Position numbers and translations under genes: made by a program | Shown here: positions 13,837 through 20,789 of the stretch, in pieces | Layout: each line of letters starts with the position of its first letter | Numbering within the stretch: the first letter of the stretch is position 1 | Notes under the pieces: generated by a model | What the model was told of the DNA's origin: nothing | Seen by the model: the letters and a program-made list of their open reading frames with translations, nothing else | Databases searched by the model: none | Origin: Betaproteobacteria bacterium | Lineage (GTDB): Bacteria > Pseudomonadota > Gammaproteobacteria > Burkholderiales > Burkholderiaceae_C | Assembly: GCA_947448675.1 (NCBI GenBank) | Contig: CANFOR010000019.1 | Location: forward strand, 1-21,164 | Direction of reading: 5' to 3' | DNA length: 21,164 bases

Positions 13837-15086
13837 GCAGGGTAACGAGCATGGGGGCTCCCATCCTTGCAGGTGCTACCCTGGGCGTGATGGGCGGCGG
13901 CCAACTGGGCCGCATGTTTGCGCATGCCGCGCAAAGCATGGGCTACTTCACCGCGGTGCTCGACCCCGACGCTGACTCTCCCGCAGGCCGGGTGAGCCAC
14001 TACCATATTGACGACAGCTATGAAAATGAGAGCGGCTTGGCCAGGCTGGCTGCGCACTGCGCGGCGGTGACCACGGAGTTTGAAAACGTGCCTGCAGCTT
14101 CCCTGCGCGCACTTGCCGCCATGCGCAGCGGGCCTGCCCCAGGCGCGACCAGCGGCAGCGCCGCCGGGCTGGGCGCAGCCGCTGTGCCCAGCGATTTACT
14201 GGCCGTGCACCCCAGCGCGAGCGTGGTCGCCGTGGCGCAAGACCGCGTGCAAGAGAAGGCGCATTTTGTCGCCTGCGGTGTGCCCTGCGCACCCTATGCT
14301 GTCATCGAAAGCGCGGCGCAGCTAGAGGCCGTTGGCGCTGACCTGCTTCCCGGCATTTTGAAAACCGCGCGCCTGGGCTACGACGGCAAAGGCCAGGTGC
14401 GCGTGGCCACCCGCGCCGAATTGGCCAGCGCCTGGGCTGCGTTAAAGCAACAGCCCTGCGTACTCGAAAAAATGCTGGCGCTCGATTTTGAATGCTCAGT
14501 CATCGTGGCGCGTGGCGCCGACGGCAGCATGGTGCACTTGCCGGTGCAGCGCAATTTGCACCGCGACGGCATCTTGGCCGTGACCGAAGTATTTGAAGGA
14601 AATATGCCGCCAGCGCTCGCCAATACTGCGATTGCAGCTACCAAAAAAATAGCAAACGATTTGTCGTATGTGGGTGTGCTGTGCGTCGAATTTTTTGTGC
14701 TGCAAAGCGGTGGCCTGGTGGTCAACGAGATGGCTCCGCGCCCGCACAACAGCGGCCACTACAGCCTCAACGCCTGCGACGTCTCGCAGTTCGAGCTGCA
14801 AGTGCGTACCCTGGCCGGCCTGCCACTGACCCCGCCGCGCCAGCACAGCAGCGCCATCATGCTCAACCTCTTGGGCGAGCTGTGGTTGGCTGCCGACGGC
14901 CACAGCCAAGAGCCGCCCTGGGCCCAGGTGCTGGCCTTGCCCGGCACGCACCTGCATTTGTATGGCAAAACCCAAGCCCGCGTGGGCCGCAAAATGGGCC
15001 ATCTGAACGTGACCGCTGCCACACCAGCGCAGGCGCGCGCCGTGGCCTTGCAAGCCGCCAAGCTCTTGGGTTTTGCGCCGTTTTAG
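13833..15086 (+). CDS. purK: N5-carboxyaminoimidazole ribonucleotide synthase
   Basis: A 417-residue ATP-grasp enzyme that carboxylates AIR with ATP and bicarbonate, one step before PurE. Visible: N-terminal GVMGGGQLGRMFAHAA (18-33), VTTEFENVP (79-87), QDRVQEKAHF (136-145), ILKTARLGYDGKGQ (175-188), VLEKML...FECSVIVAR, and the metal/ATP-binding stretch VNEMAPRPHNSGHYSL (297-312). Residues about 98-123 are an Ala/Gly/Pro-rich insertion (GPAPGATSGSAAGLGAAAVP) not usual for PurK and partly explaining the extra length (family about 355-400). Residues 269-275 (ATKKIAN) come from a 17-nt dispersed repeat unit. The ATG at 13833 overlaps the purE stop; ATG 13851, with AGGG at 13839-13842, is a serious alternative start. 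Confidence 0.95.
   Translation: MSRVTSMGAPILAGATLGVMGGGQLGRMFAHAAQSMGYFTAVLDPDADSPAGRVSHYHIDDSYENESGLARLAAHCAAVTTEFENVPAASLRALAAMRSGPAPGATSGSAAGLGAAAVPSDLLAVHPSASVVAVAQDRVQEKAHFVACGVPCAPYAVIESAAQLEAVGADLLPGILKTARLGYDGKGQVRVATRAELASAWAALKQQPCVLEKMLALDFECSVIVARGADGSMVHLPVQRNLHRDGILAVTEVFEGNMPPALANTAIAATKKIANDLSYVGVLCVEFFVLQSGGLVVNEMAPRPHNSGHYSLNACDVSQFELQVRTLAGLPLTPPRQHSSAIMLNLLGELWLAADGHSQEPPWAQVLALPGTHLHLYGKTQARVGRKMGHLNVTAATPAQARAVALQAAKLLGFAPF
14637..14653. repeat. Dispersed 17-nt near-palindrome, copy 4 (inside purK)
   Basis: GCTACCAAAAAAATAGC followed by AAACG. It has the same GCTA-N8-ATAGC frame and the same right flank as the copy at 418-434, and is translated in the same phase (A-T-K-K-I-A-N). 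The long-form left block is absent. Because PurK proteins often have a helix of similar character here, chance similarity is possible. Confidence 0.5.
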
Positions 15087-15109
15087 CCGCTTTTTAAGAG
15101 ACAAAACCT

Positions 15110-16111
15110 GTGGAAACGCCCGTAGAATATGCGTATGCAGCTACTAAAAACATAGCGCGTGCCGCTGCTTTGCTGCGCCAAGGCGAGTTGGTGGGCTTTC
15201 CCACCGAGACGGTCTACGGCCTGGGCGCGGACGCCTGCAACGACGCAGCGGTGGCCCAAATTTTTGCCGCCAAAGGCAGGCCCAGCGAGCACCCTTTGAT
15301 CGTCCACCTCGCCTCTGCTGCGCAGGCCGAAGAGTTTGCGCAAAGCCTGCCCCCGTTTGCGCTCAAGCTGATGCAAGCCTTTTGGCCTGGCCCGCTCTCG
15401 CTGATCGTGCCGCGCCGTCCAGGCGTGGCCACGGCGGCAGCGGGGGGGCAGGCCAGCGTCGGCCTGCGTTGCCCAGCCCACCCCATGGCCCGGGCCCTGC
15501 TGCAAGCCGCGCTGGCGCAGGGTGTGAGCGGCGTGGCTGCGCCCAGCGCCAACCGCTTTGGCAAGCTCAGCCCGACAACGGCCCAGCATGTGCGCGATGA
15601 ACTTGGCGCGCAGCTGTTTGTGCTCGACGGCGGAGCCTGTGCGGTGGGCATCGAGTCGTGCATCGTTGATTGCACCCGCGCCGCGCCGGTGCTGCTGCGC
15701 CCCGGCATGCTGAGCGTGGCCGAAATCGAGCGCGCTTGTGGCATCACCGTGCTCTTGCCGCAAGACGCAGAAGGCGCTGCGCCGCGCGCCTCGGGCACCT
15801 TAGAGTCGCACTACGCACCCCAAGCCACACTGCGCTTAATGGACGCCAAGGCCTTGCAAACCGCGCTCGATCTGCTCGGGCCAGATGCAAAAAACATTGC
15901 GGTCTACGCCCGCGCTGTGCTGCGCAGCCGCTCAGCGGCCACCTTGCTGCGGCGCATGCCCGACGATGCTGCCGCCACCGCGCAACAGCTGTTTGCCGTG
16001 CTGCGCAGTTTTGACGAACAAGGGGCCAAACTCATTTGGGTCGAGGCCCCGCCCTGGGACGCCGCCTGGGACGGTGTGCGCGACCGCTTGCAGCGCGCCG
16101 CCGCTGCTTGA
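15110..16111 (+). CDS. sua5: Sua5/YciO/YrdC-type L-threonylcarbamoyladenylate synthase
   Basis: A 333-residue enzyme making threonylcarbamoyl-AMP from threonine, bicarbonate and ATP, the first step of t6A modification of tRNAs reading ANN codons. The YrdC domain (about 15-205) shows PTETVYGLGADA (31-42), KGRPSEHPLIVH (55-66), FWPGPLSLIV (91-100), AAPSANRFGKLSPT (143-156) and GGACAVGIESCIVD (174-187). A linker ending SHYAPQ (233-238) leads to the smaller C-terminal Sua5 domain, so this is the long form, not the short TsaC. The start is GTG at 15110 with AAGAGA upstream, 23 nt after purK. The first 16 codons are largely supplied by a dispersed repeat (PVEYAYAATKNIA). Confidence 0.93.
   Translation: METPVEYAYAATKNIARAAALLRQGELVGFPTETVYGLGADACNDAAVAQIFAAKGRPSEHPLIVHLASAAQAEEFAQSLPPFALKLMQAFWPGPLSLIVPRRPGVATAAAGGQASVGLRCPAHPMARALLQAALAQGVSGVAAPSANRFGKLSPTTAQHVRDELGAQLFVLDGGACAVGIESCIVDCTRAAPVLLRPGMLSVAEIERACGITVLLPQDAEGAAPRASGTLESHYAPQATLRLMDAKALQTALDLLGPDAKNIAVYARAVLRSRSAATLLRRMPDDAAATAQQLFAVLRSFDEQGAKLIWVEAPPWDAAWDGVRDRLQRAAAA
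15118..15156 (+). repeat. Dispersed repeat, 39-nt long form, copy 5 (start of sua5)
   Basis: Left block GCCCGTAGAATATGCGT, 5 nt, then the core GCTACTAAAAACATAGC (15140-15156), with the same 22-nt block-to-core spacing as copies 2 and 3; 31 of 39 positions match the cnoX copy. It begins 8 nt after the first base of the GTG start. All three long copies have the same orientation on the plus strand, although two lie in minus-strand genes. Confidence 0.8.
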
Positions 16112-16232
16112 TGCCAGCAGCCGAGTACGCCCACAGCCAACGTACAGCAAACCTACAGCCGCTTCACACTGCTTTACCCCCGGCCTCTGTGCGCACGGTA
16201 AGATTGCGCATTCCCTTTGGAGAACTTGATTC

Positions 16233-17189
16233 ATGACCTTTACTAGCTTGCGCCGTGTGTTTTTGTTGGTGCTGGTGGGCGCGGCAAGCGTGTTGGCGGG
16301 CTGCGGCTCGGGCACGGTGTTCGACGCCTTCGTACCCAAGCGGGTGGTGGCTTTTGGCGACGGCTTTAGCGACCTCGGCCAAGTCAGCGGCCAAACCTAT
16401 AGCGTCAACGACGCCAGCCTCAGCATGTGGCCCCAGCGCGTTGCCGCCAACTATGGCCTCACTGTTACTGCGCAGTCGGCCGGGGGGCTCGGCTATGCCC
16501 AAGGCAATGCCCGCGTCAGCCAAACGCCCGACGCGGCAGGCGTGGCGGCCACACCCACAGTGCAGCAGCAGATCGATGGCTTCTTGGCCGCCAAGAGTTT
16601 TGATCCGAACGACTTGGTCATCATCAACGGCGGCATCAGCGACATGGTGGTGCAGGGACAGGCCTTGCTGGCGGGTAGCATCAGCCCCGCGCAATACACC
16701 GCCAATGTGACCCAGGCCGGCAAAGACCTGGGCACCCAAGTGCGCCGCTTGGTGACGGCCGGTGCGCAGCATATCGTGGTCGCAGGTGTGTACAACATCG
16801 CTAAAACGCCTTGGGGCATCAACAGCGGCCAGACCGGCGCCATGTCCGACGGCAGCATCCAGTTCAACACCTCGCTGCTGACCACGATCGTTGACCTGGG
16901 CGCCTATGTGCAGTACGCCGACGCCGCCTACTACGTTAACCTGATGGCCAACCAACCTGCCTCGTACAGCCTTACCGCGTCCAACGCCGCAGCCTGCAAC
17001 TCGGTCGATGCAGGCCCCGGCATTGGCATTGGTGCGGGCCAAGTGAACTCCGCGCTGTGCAACGCCAGCACCATCACCTCGGGCGTGACCTACAACAGCT
17101 ATTTGTGGGCCGACAACCTGTACATGACCCCCGCGCCCCAGGTGCTGTTTGCCAACTACGTGCTGGGTAAATTGCGTTTGCGCTGGTAA
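16233..17189 (+). CDS. SGNH/GDSL-fold lipoprotein, catalytic residues apparently lost
   Basis: A 318-residue lipoprotein: signal peptide with lipobox L21-A22-G23-C24, then an SGNH-hydrolase-like domain. Aligned by eye with the neighbouring esterase (17970-19142), block I reads FGDGFSDLG (41-49; Gly44 where GDSL enzymes have the nucleophile Ser), block III reads NGGISDM (132-138; Ser136 in place of Asn) and block V reads ADNLYMTP (293-300; D294 kept, Tyr297 in place of His). So the fold is recognisable but the triad is broken; it may be a binding protein. A strong TTTGGAGA ribosome-binding site at 16216-16223 fixes the ATG. The 121-nt gap upstream shows no convincing promoter. It ends 37 nt before a bidirectional terminator. 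Confidence 0.82.
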   Translation: MTFTSLRRVFLLVLVGAASVLAGCGSGTVFDAFVPKRVVAFGDGFSDLGQVSGQTYSVNDASLSMWPQRVAANYGLTVTAQSAGGLGYAQGNARVSQTPDAAGVAATPTVQQQIDGFLAAKSFDPNDLVIINGGISDMVVQGQALLAGSISPAQYTANVTQAGKDLGTQVRRLVTAGAQHIVVAGVYNIAKTPWGINSGQTGAMSDGSIQFNTSLLTTIVDLGAYVQYADAAYYVNLMANQPASYSLTASNAAACNSVDAGPGIGIGAGQVNSALCNASTITSGVTYNSYLWADNLYMTPAPQVLFANYVLGKLRLRW

Positions 17190-17226
17190 GTTTGTGCATT
17201 GCTCTTTGTTGGGGTAGCACATTAAC

Positions 17227-17254
17227 AAAAACGGCAGCCTAGGCTGCCGTTTTT
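17227..17254. terminator. Bidirectional intrinsic terminator
   Basis: A perfect 20-bp palindrome ACGGCAGCCTAGGCTGCCGT (17231-17250) flanked by an A-run on the left and a T-run on the right, symmetric over 28 bp. It ends both the SGNH lipoprotein gene (plus) and the esterase-ompW operon (minus), 38 nt after one stop and 22 nt after the other. Confidence 0.93.
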
Positions 17255-17275
17255 GCGTTAGGTTAGAGCGAAAAC

Positions 17276-17950
17276 CTAGAACTTGTAGCCCACCGCCAAA
17301 CTCAGTGAACTGGGGTTTACCGTGTTGTCTTGGGTTTGCCCGGTAGACAGGGTGGTGCGATTCTTTAACAGCGTGTAGGTGTAGCTGGCATCAATGAACC
17401 AATGTTCGTTCAAAGCCATGCTGGCACCCAGTTGCACGGTGGGTGCTAGCTTGGATTGGATGGACAGCGTGGTGGGGTTGCTGGGCGTGCCACCGCTGAG
17501 CGCCGACAAGGTAGACGTAGCCTTGGCATCGTAGAACTTAGCGTAGGTCAGGCCCGCACCGAGGTAAGGACGAAACTTATCGCTGGGCTGCATAAAACGC
17601 CATTGCGCTAACAGCGTGAAGGGCAGCGACTTCACCTCGGCAATTTTCCCCACGCCCGCAATCGAACCCGCACCCGAAATGTCATGCTTGAAGGGCATGG
17701 CCAAAGGCAGGTCGATCGACAAGTTGCTGCTCAATGCGTAGTTGATACCGCCGCCCAAACGTGTCGAGCTGGCAATACCCGATTGCGTTTGCGGCAGGCT
17801 CGGCGCACTGAGGTCGCCGCTGCTGACGTTGGGCGTGATGGTGGTAAAGCCGCCGCGCACCGACCAAGGGTTGGCGCTTTGGGCGTGGGCTGCACAGGCC
17901 GCTGCAAGGGCCAGGGGCAAAACGAGAAATTTAAAAGTAGTAGAAGTCAT
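17276..17950 (-). CDS. ompW: OmpW-family outer-membrane protein
   Basis: A 224-residue beta-barrel protein, signal peptide 1-23 (FLVLPLALAAACAAHA), mature part starting QSANPWSVRGGFTTITPN. OmpW hallmarks: alternating hydrophobic strands, the segment AEVKSLPFTLLAQWRFMQPSDKFRPYLGAGLTYAKFYD, APTVQLGASMALNEHWFIDASYTY and a C-terminal aromatic (GYKF) for barrel assembly. Members form narrow channels for small hydrophobic molecules. I start at ATG 17950 because AGGAA lies 10 nt upstream and the signal peptide follows directly; an extension to 18001 would overlap the esterase gene. It lies 19 nt downstream of the esterase gene on the same strand, so probably co-transcribed. Confidence 0.9.
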   Translation of the reverse strand: MTSTTFKFLVLPLALAAACAAHAQSANPWSVRGGFTTITPNVSSGDLSAPSLPQTQSGIASSTRLGGGINYALSSNLSIDLPLAMPFKHDISGAGSIAGVGKIAEVKSLPFTLLAQWRFMQPSDKFRPYLGAGLTYAKFYDAKATSTLSALSGGTPSNPTTLSIQSKLAPTVQLGASMALNEHWFIDASYTYTLLKNRTTLSTGQTQDNTVNPSSLSLAVGYKF

Positions 17951-17969
17951 GGTGAATGTGTTCCTGCGT

Positions 17970-19142
17970 TTACAGCCAGCCCAGCTTGGCCAATTGCACA
18001 CTGATGGACTGCGCGATCAGCTGGTGCAGCGCCGGTGTGGGGTGGAAGTTGTCGGAAAAGCCATAGCTCTTCCACCAGTTGGGCGATGTTTCACCCTTGG
18101 GGATGTTGGCCGACATGCTGGCCGAGTTGCAAGCTGCTACCGTGACGCCATAGCTTAGGCTGGCTTGCCCTGTCACCGTGTCGATACCGCCGGCGACGAT
18201 GGGGCAGGCAGGGGTGCTAGCATTGGTGATGCCGTATTGAGCTGGGTTGGCGAAGATCAACCCGCCCTGGGCGTAAAAGTCAAATATCTGCACATTGGTG
18301 CCTGCAAAGCCAGCGGCTAACGCCGCGTTATAGGCTTGCGTCCAGGTCTGCACCAAGCTCTGTACAGCTGCCGATTGTGCTGCACCCGCAGTAGCGCTAA
18401 TGCCAGTTAACACAGCCTGAAAGCGAGGGGTTTTGGTGATGTCGCTGGAGTTGACGACCAAGACCTTGCCAACGCCCTTGGCCACTACGTTGCCCTTGAC
18501 GGAGGCCACCAAGGTGGCAGCCAAAGCTTGCGCATACGCACCACCGGCAGCGCCCAAGCTGCTGGCGCTGGGGGCAGCACCCACAATGCTCGCAGCATTG
18601 GGCACCAAGGGGGTTATTGCACCAATGAAGGTGCCTATTCCGGCTGGAGTGGTGGCGCCGAGGTAAGCACCCGTTAAGTCGGCCAAGTCGTTCGAGCCAC
18701 CGTCGATGATGACAAAGTCACTGGCAGCAAAAGATGTTGCCGCAGCACCGAGTTGGTAGGGGATGGCAAAAGGCACTGCATTGCTTGGTGCACTGGAGTT
18801 GGTCAGGTTGTTGACGCGCCCGCCCGCCACGGAATAATTGGTGCAACCGGCCTTAGGATTGGCCACAAAAGTCGTGCCGTTGAATAGAAAAAATGGGCAC
18901 ATGCTGCTAAAGCCAAAACTGGTGGCAATGCGCTCGGGGAAGACCTGAAACGGATTCGCTGGATCGGCACTTTGGATGGTGAACTTATAACCAAAGGTGC
19001 CGCTGTCCATCAGGCTGTCGCCAAAAATTTTGACGCTGCCCACGCTTGTTTTGGGTGTGGTGTCTGCACCACCACCGCCACCGCAACCCGCCAATACCAC
19101 CGCACCAGCCAAGGCTGTTGCTAGCCACTTCATTTTCCGCAT
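17970..19142 (-). CDS. SGNH/GDSL-family lipoprotein esterase
   Basis: A 390-residue lipoprotein with lipobox L17-A18-G19-C20 followed by a pentaglycine linker. The SGNH domain is intact: block I FGDSLMDSG (40-48, nucleophile S43), a block-II glycine near VAGGRVNN (105-112), block III DGGSNDLAD (147-155, N151), block V SDNFHPTPALH (363-373, D364 and H367). Probably hydrolyses an ester at the outer membrane; the substrate is unknown. Two cysteines (C82, C100) could form a disulfide. I choose ATG 19142 because GGAG lies 6 nt upstream; ATG 19154 lacks a ribosome-binding site. Forms an operon with ompW. A perfect 12-bp palindrome and candidate promoter elements lie upstream. Confidence 0.87.
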   Translation of the reverse strand: MRKMKWLATALAGAVVLAGCGGGGGADTTPKTSVGSVKIFGDSLMDSGTFGYKFTIQSADPANPFQVFPERIATSFGFSSMCPFFLFNGTTFVANPKAGCTNYSVAGGRVNNLTNSSAPSNAVPFAIPYQLGAAATSFAASDFVIIDGGSNDLADLTGAYLGATTPAGIGTFIGAITPLVPNAASIVGAAPSASSLGAAGGAYAQALAATLVASVKGNVVAKGVGKVLVVNSSDITKTPRFQAVLTGISATAGAAQSAAVQSLVQTWTQAYNAALAAGFAGTNVQIFDFYAQGGLIFANPAQYGITNASTPACPIVAGGIDTVTGQASLSYGVTVAACNSASMSANIPKGETSPNWWKSYGFSDNFHPTPALHQLIAQSISVQLAKLGWL

Positions 19143-19160
19143 GCTTGTCTCCATAAAATA

Positions 19161-19172
19161 GAACGATCGTTC
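19161..19172. promoter_or_regulatory. Candidate TetR-type operator before the esterase-ompW operon
   Basis: GAACGATCGTTC, a perfect 12-bp palindrome 18 nt upstream of the esterase ATG at 19142. ACGATCGT-type palindromes are typical operators of TetR-family repressors. On the minus strand it sits between TTTTCA and TATTTT (16-nt spacing), and it is also just downstream of a second possible promoter (TTGGAG at 19211-19216, 18 nt, TACGAT at 19187-19192). No tetR gene is in the window. Confidence 0.55.
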
Positions 19173-19186
19173 GTTTTGAAAATGGA

Positions 19187-19216
19187 ATCGTAGTGGCGCG
19201 CAGGCGCACGCTCCAA
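19187..19216 (-). promoter_or_regulatory. Candidate promoter of the esterase-ompW operon
   Basis: Read on the minus strand: TTGGAG, 18 nt, TACGAT. Transcription would start just ahead of the 12-bp palindrome, placing the operator in the early transcribed region. The 142-nt gap between dacB and the esterase gene holds no gene and no clear terminator for dacB. Confidence 0.35.
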
Positions 19217-19284
19217 GCGGGTAAACACCAGTTTCTCGGTAAAGTTTGCGCCATGCCATCGCAAGGCGGCATCAGTGCGGGCGC

Positions 19285-20757
19285 CTACTGGTCTTTGGCA
19301 GCCCAGTCGAGCAATGCGTCAAACGCCGGGCGGGCGGCAGTCGCATTGGCGTGGTTGGCAATCGCTACCAACACATAGCGCTTGCCGCTGGCTCCGTCGA
19401 CATAACCCGCAATCGCGGCCACATTGCTGAGCGAGCCGGTCTTCAAATGCGCCGCGCCTGCCGCCGCACCGGCCTTGCTGCGCTTGAGCGTGCCGTCTAC
19501 GCCTGCTATGGGCAGCGAGGCCATCAGCTCGGGCATCAGGGGTGAGGCCCAGGCCAGCTGTAGCAAGCGCGCCAAGCCCTGGGCGCTGATGCGTTCGTTG
19601 CGCGACAGGCCGCTACCGTTGTCGAGCACCGGCATGTCGGCCTCGCCGAAGTTGTTGCGCCACCACGTGCGCACCAGCTCGCGCGAGGCCTCAAAACTGC
19701 CCAGCCCTTTGGCTTGCAAGCTCAGCGTTAAAAACACCTGCTGTGCCATCACGTTGTTGCTGTATTTGTTGATGTCGCGCACCACCTCGGCCAGGCTGGG
19801 CGAGGCCACTTCAAACACTGGCTTGAGCTTGGCGGGCACGCGGCCTTCGCGCACACTGCCGCTCAACGCCTCGGCCGTGCCTGCGTTCAGGCTGCGCCAC
19901 AGGCCCTCGAGCGCGCGGGCTGCGTAGGCGGGTGGCTCGGCATAGGCCAACGGCCACATGCGTTCGCCACAACTGCTGGGGTAGCTGCCCGCAAAACGCA
20001 GGCGCAGCGGGTCGCTGAAGTCGGCCTTCAAGCCAGTGCGCCAGTCGCCACATTCGCCTGTGCCGAGCGGCACATGGGCCTGCATGTGCACGCCTGCCAA
20101 GGGCAGGTCGTAGGCAATGCTGGCATTGTTGGCAGCGGCGTTGGGGCTAAAGCCCATGACCACGGCTTTGAAGTTGAGCAGTAGCGCGTCGGGCGCAGCG
20201 TTGTAGGGTCGCAGGGGCTCACCGTCAAAGTCGGCGGGGTTGGCGGGCGGCACTTCAAAGGCGCTTCGGTCGAGCACGATGTCACCGCGAATGCTGTGAA
20301 TGCCCAAGGCCTGCACGCGGCGCAGCAGCAGCCACAGGCGCTCGGCCACCAGCTTGGGGTCACCCAGGCCTTTGATGTACAGGTTGCCACTCAGCACGCC
20401 ACCCGCAATGGTGCCGTCTACGTACACGGGCGTCTTCCAACTGAAACTGGGGCCGAGTTGGTCGAGCGCGGCATAGGTGGTGACCAGCTTCATCACCGAG
20501 GCCGGGTTCATGGGCTGCGTGGCGCGGAAGGCCAGGCGCGGCGTGGCTGTGCCCTGGGTTTCCACCACCAGCATGCTCAGCGCGCTGGTGGGCAGCTTGG
20601 CGCGGGCCAAGGCGGCCTCCACGGAGGACGGCAGGTTTTGCGCGCCAGCGCTCAGGGCTAGCAAACCGCACAGGGCGGCGAACAGACGAGCACCCCAGCG
20701 CCGCGAAAGTGGGAGCGAAAAAAAACAAAGTGCCGAGGTGTGTGGTGCAAGCTGCAT
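19285..20757 (-). CDS. dacB: D-alanyl-D-alanine carboxypeptidase/endopeptidase (PBP4)
   Basis: A 490-residue periplasmic low-molecular-weight class C penicillin-binding protein that trims or cleaves peptidoglycan cross-links. Signal peptide about 1-39 (LFAALCGLLALSAGA). Catalytic motifs in order: S87-V-M-K90 (SxxK, within MNPASVMKLVTTYAALDQLGP), S333-N-N335 (SxN, in INKYSNNVMAQQ) and K439-T-G441 (KTG, in AAHLKTGSLSNVAAIAGYV). The long insert between SxxK and SxN is as in PBP4; GDPKL (132-136) and LDNGSGLSR (378-386) are also family marks. ATG 20757 is the only plausible start, as no other start codon precedes the signal peptide; it has no Shine-Dalgarno sequence and a GATAAT box 6 nt upstream. 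Confidence 0.95.
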   Translation of the reverse strand: MQLAPHTSALCFFSLPLSRRWGARLFAALCGLLALSAGAQNLPSSVEAALARAKLPTSALSMLVVETQGTATPRLAFRATQPMNPASVMKLVTTYAALDQLGPSFSWKTPVYVDGTIAGGVLSGNLYIKGLGDPKLVAERLWLLLRRVQALGIHSIRGDIVLDRSAFEVPPANPADFDGEPLRPYNAAPDALLLNFKAVVMGFSPNAAANNASIAYDLPLAGVHMQAHVPLGTGECGDWRTGLKADFSDPLRLRFAGSYPSSCGERMWPLAYAEPPAYAARALEGLWRSLNAGTAEALSGSVREGRVPAKLKPVFEVASPSLAEVVRDINKYSNNVMAQQVFLTLSLQAKGLGSFEASRELVRTWWRNNFGEADMPVLDNGSGLSRNERISAQGLARLLQLAWASPLMPELMASLPIAGVDGTLKRSKAGAAAGAAHLKTGSLSNVAAIAGYVDGASGKRYVLVAIANHANATAARPAFDALLDWAAKDQ

Positions 20758-20763
20758 ACAAGA

Positions 20764-20783
20764 ATTATCAGCGCACGGATAAT
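20764..20783. promoter_or_regulatory. Overlapping divergent promoter/inverted repeat between dacB and the permease gene
   Basis: ATTATC (20764-20769), 8 nt, GATAAT (20778-20783) within a 32-bp divergent gap. Each GATAAT, read outward, ends exactly 6 nt before the ATG of its gene (20757 on minus, 20790 on plus). Used as -10 boxes they would give leaderless or nearly leaderless transcripts; alternatively the inverted repeat is an operator. The -35 regions would lie inside or next to the opposite gene start and are weak. Confidence 0.45.
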
Positions 20784-20789
20784 CGCGCT

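Noticed and set aside
16164..17228. A 354-codon open frame on the minus strand across the SGNH lipoprotein gene
   Set aside because: It lies antisense to a gene with a lipobox, family motifs and a strong ribosome-binding site; its translation is His/Gly/Val-rich without a recognisable domain, as expected from a GC-rich complementary strand.
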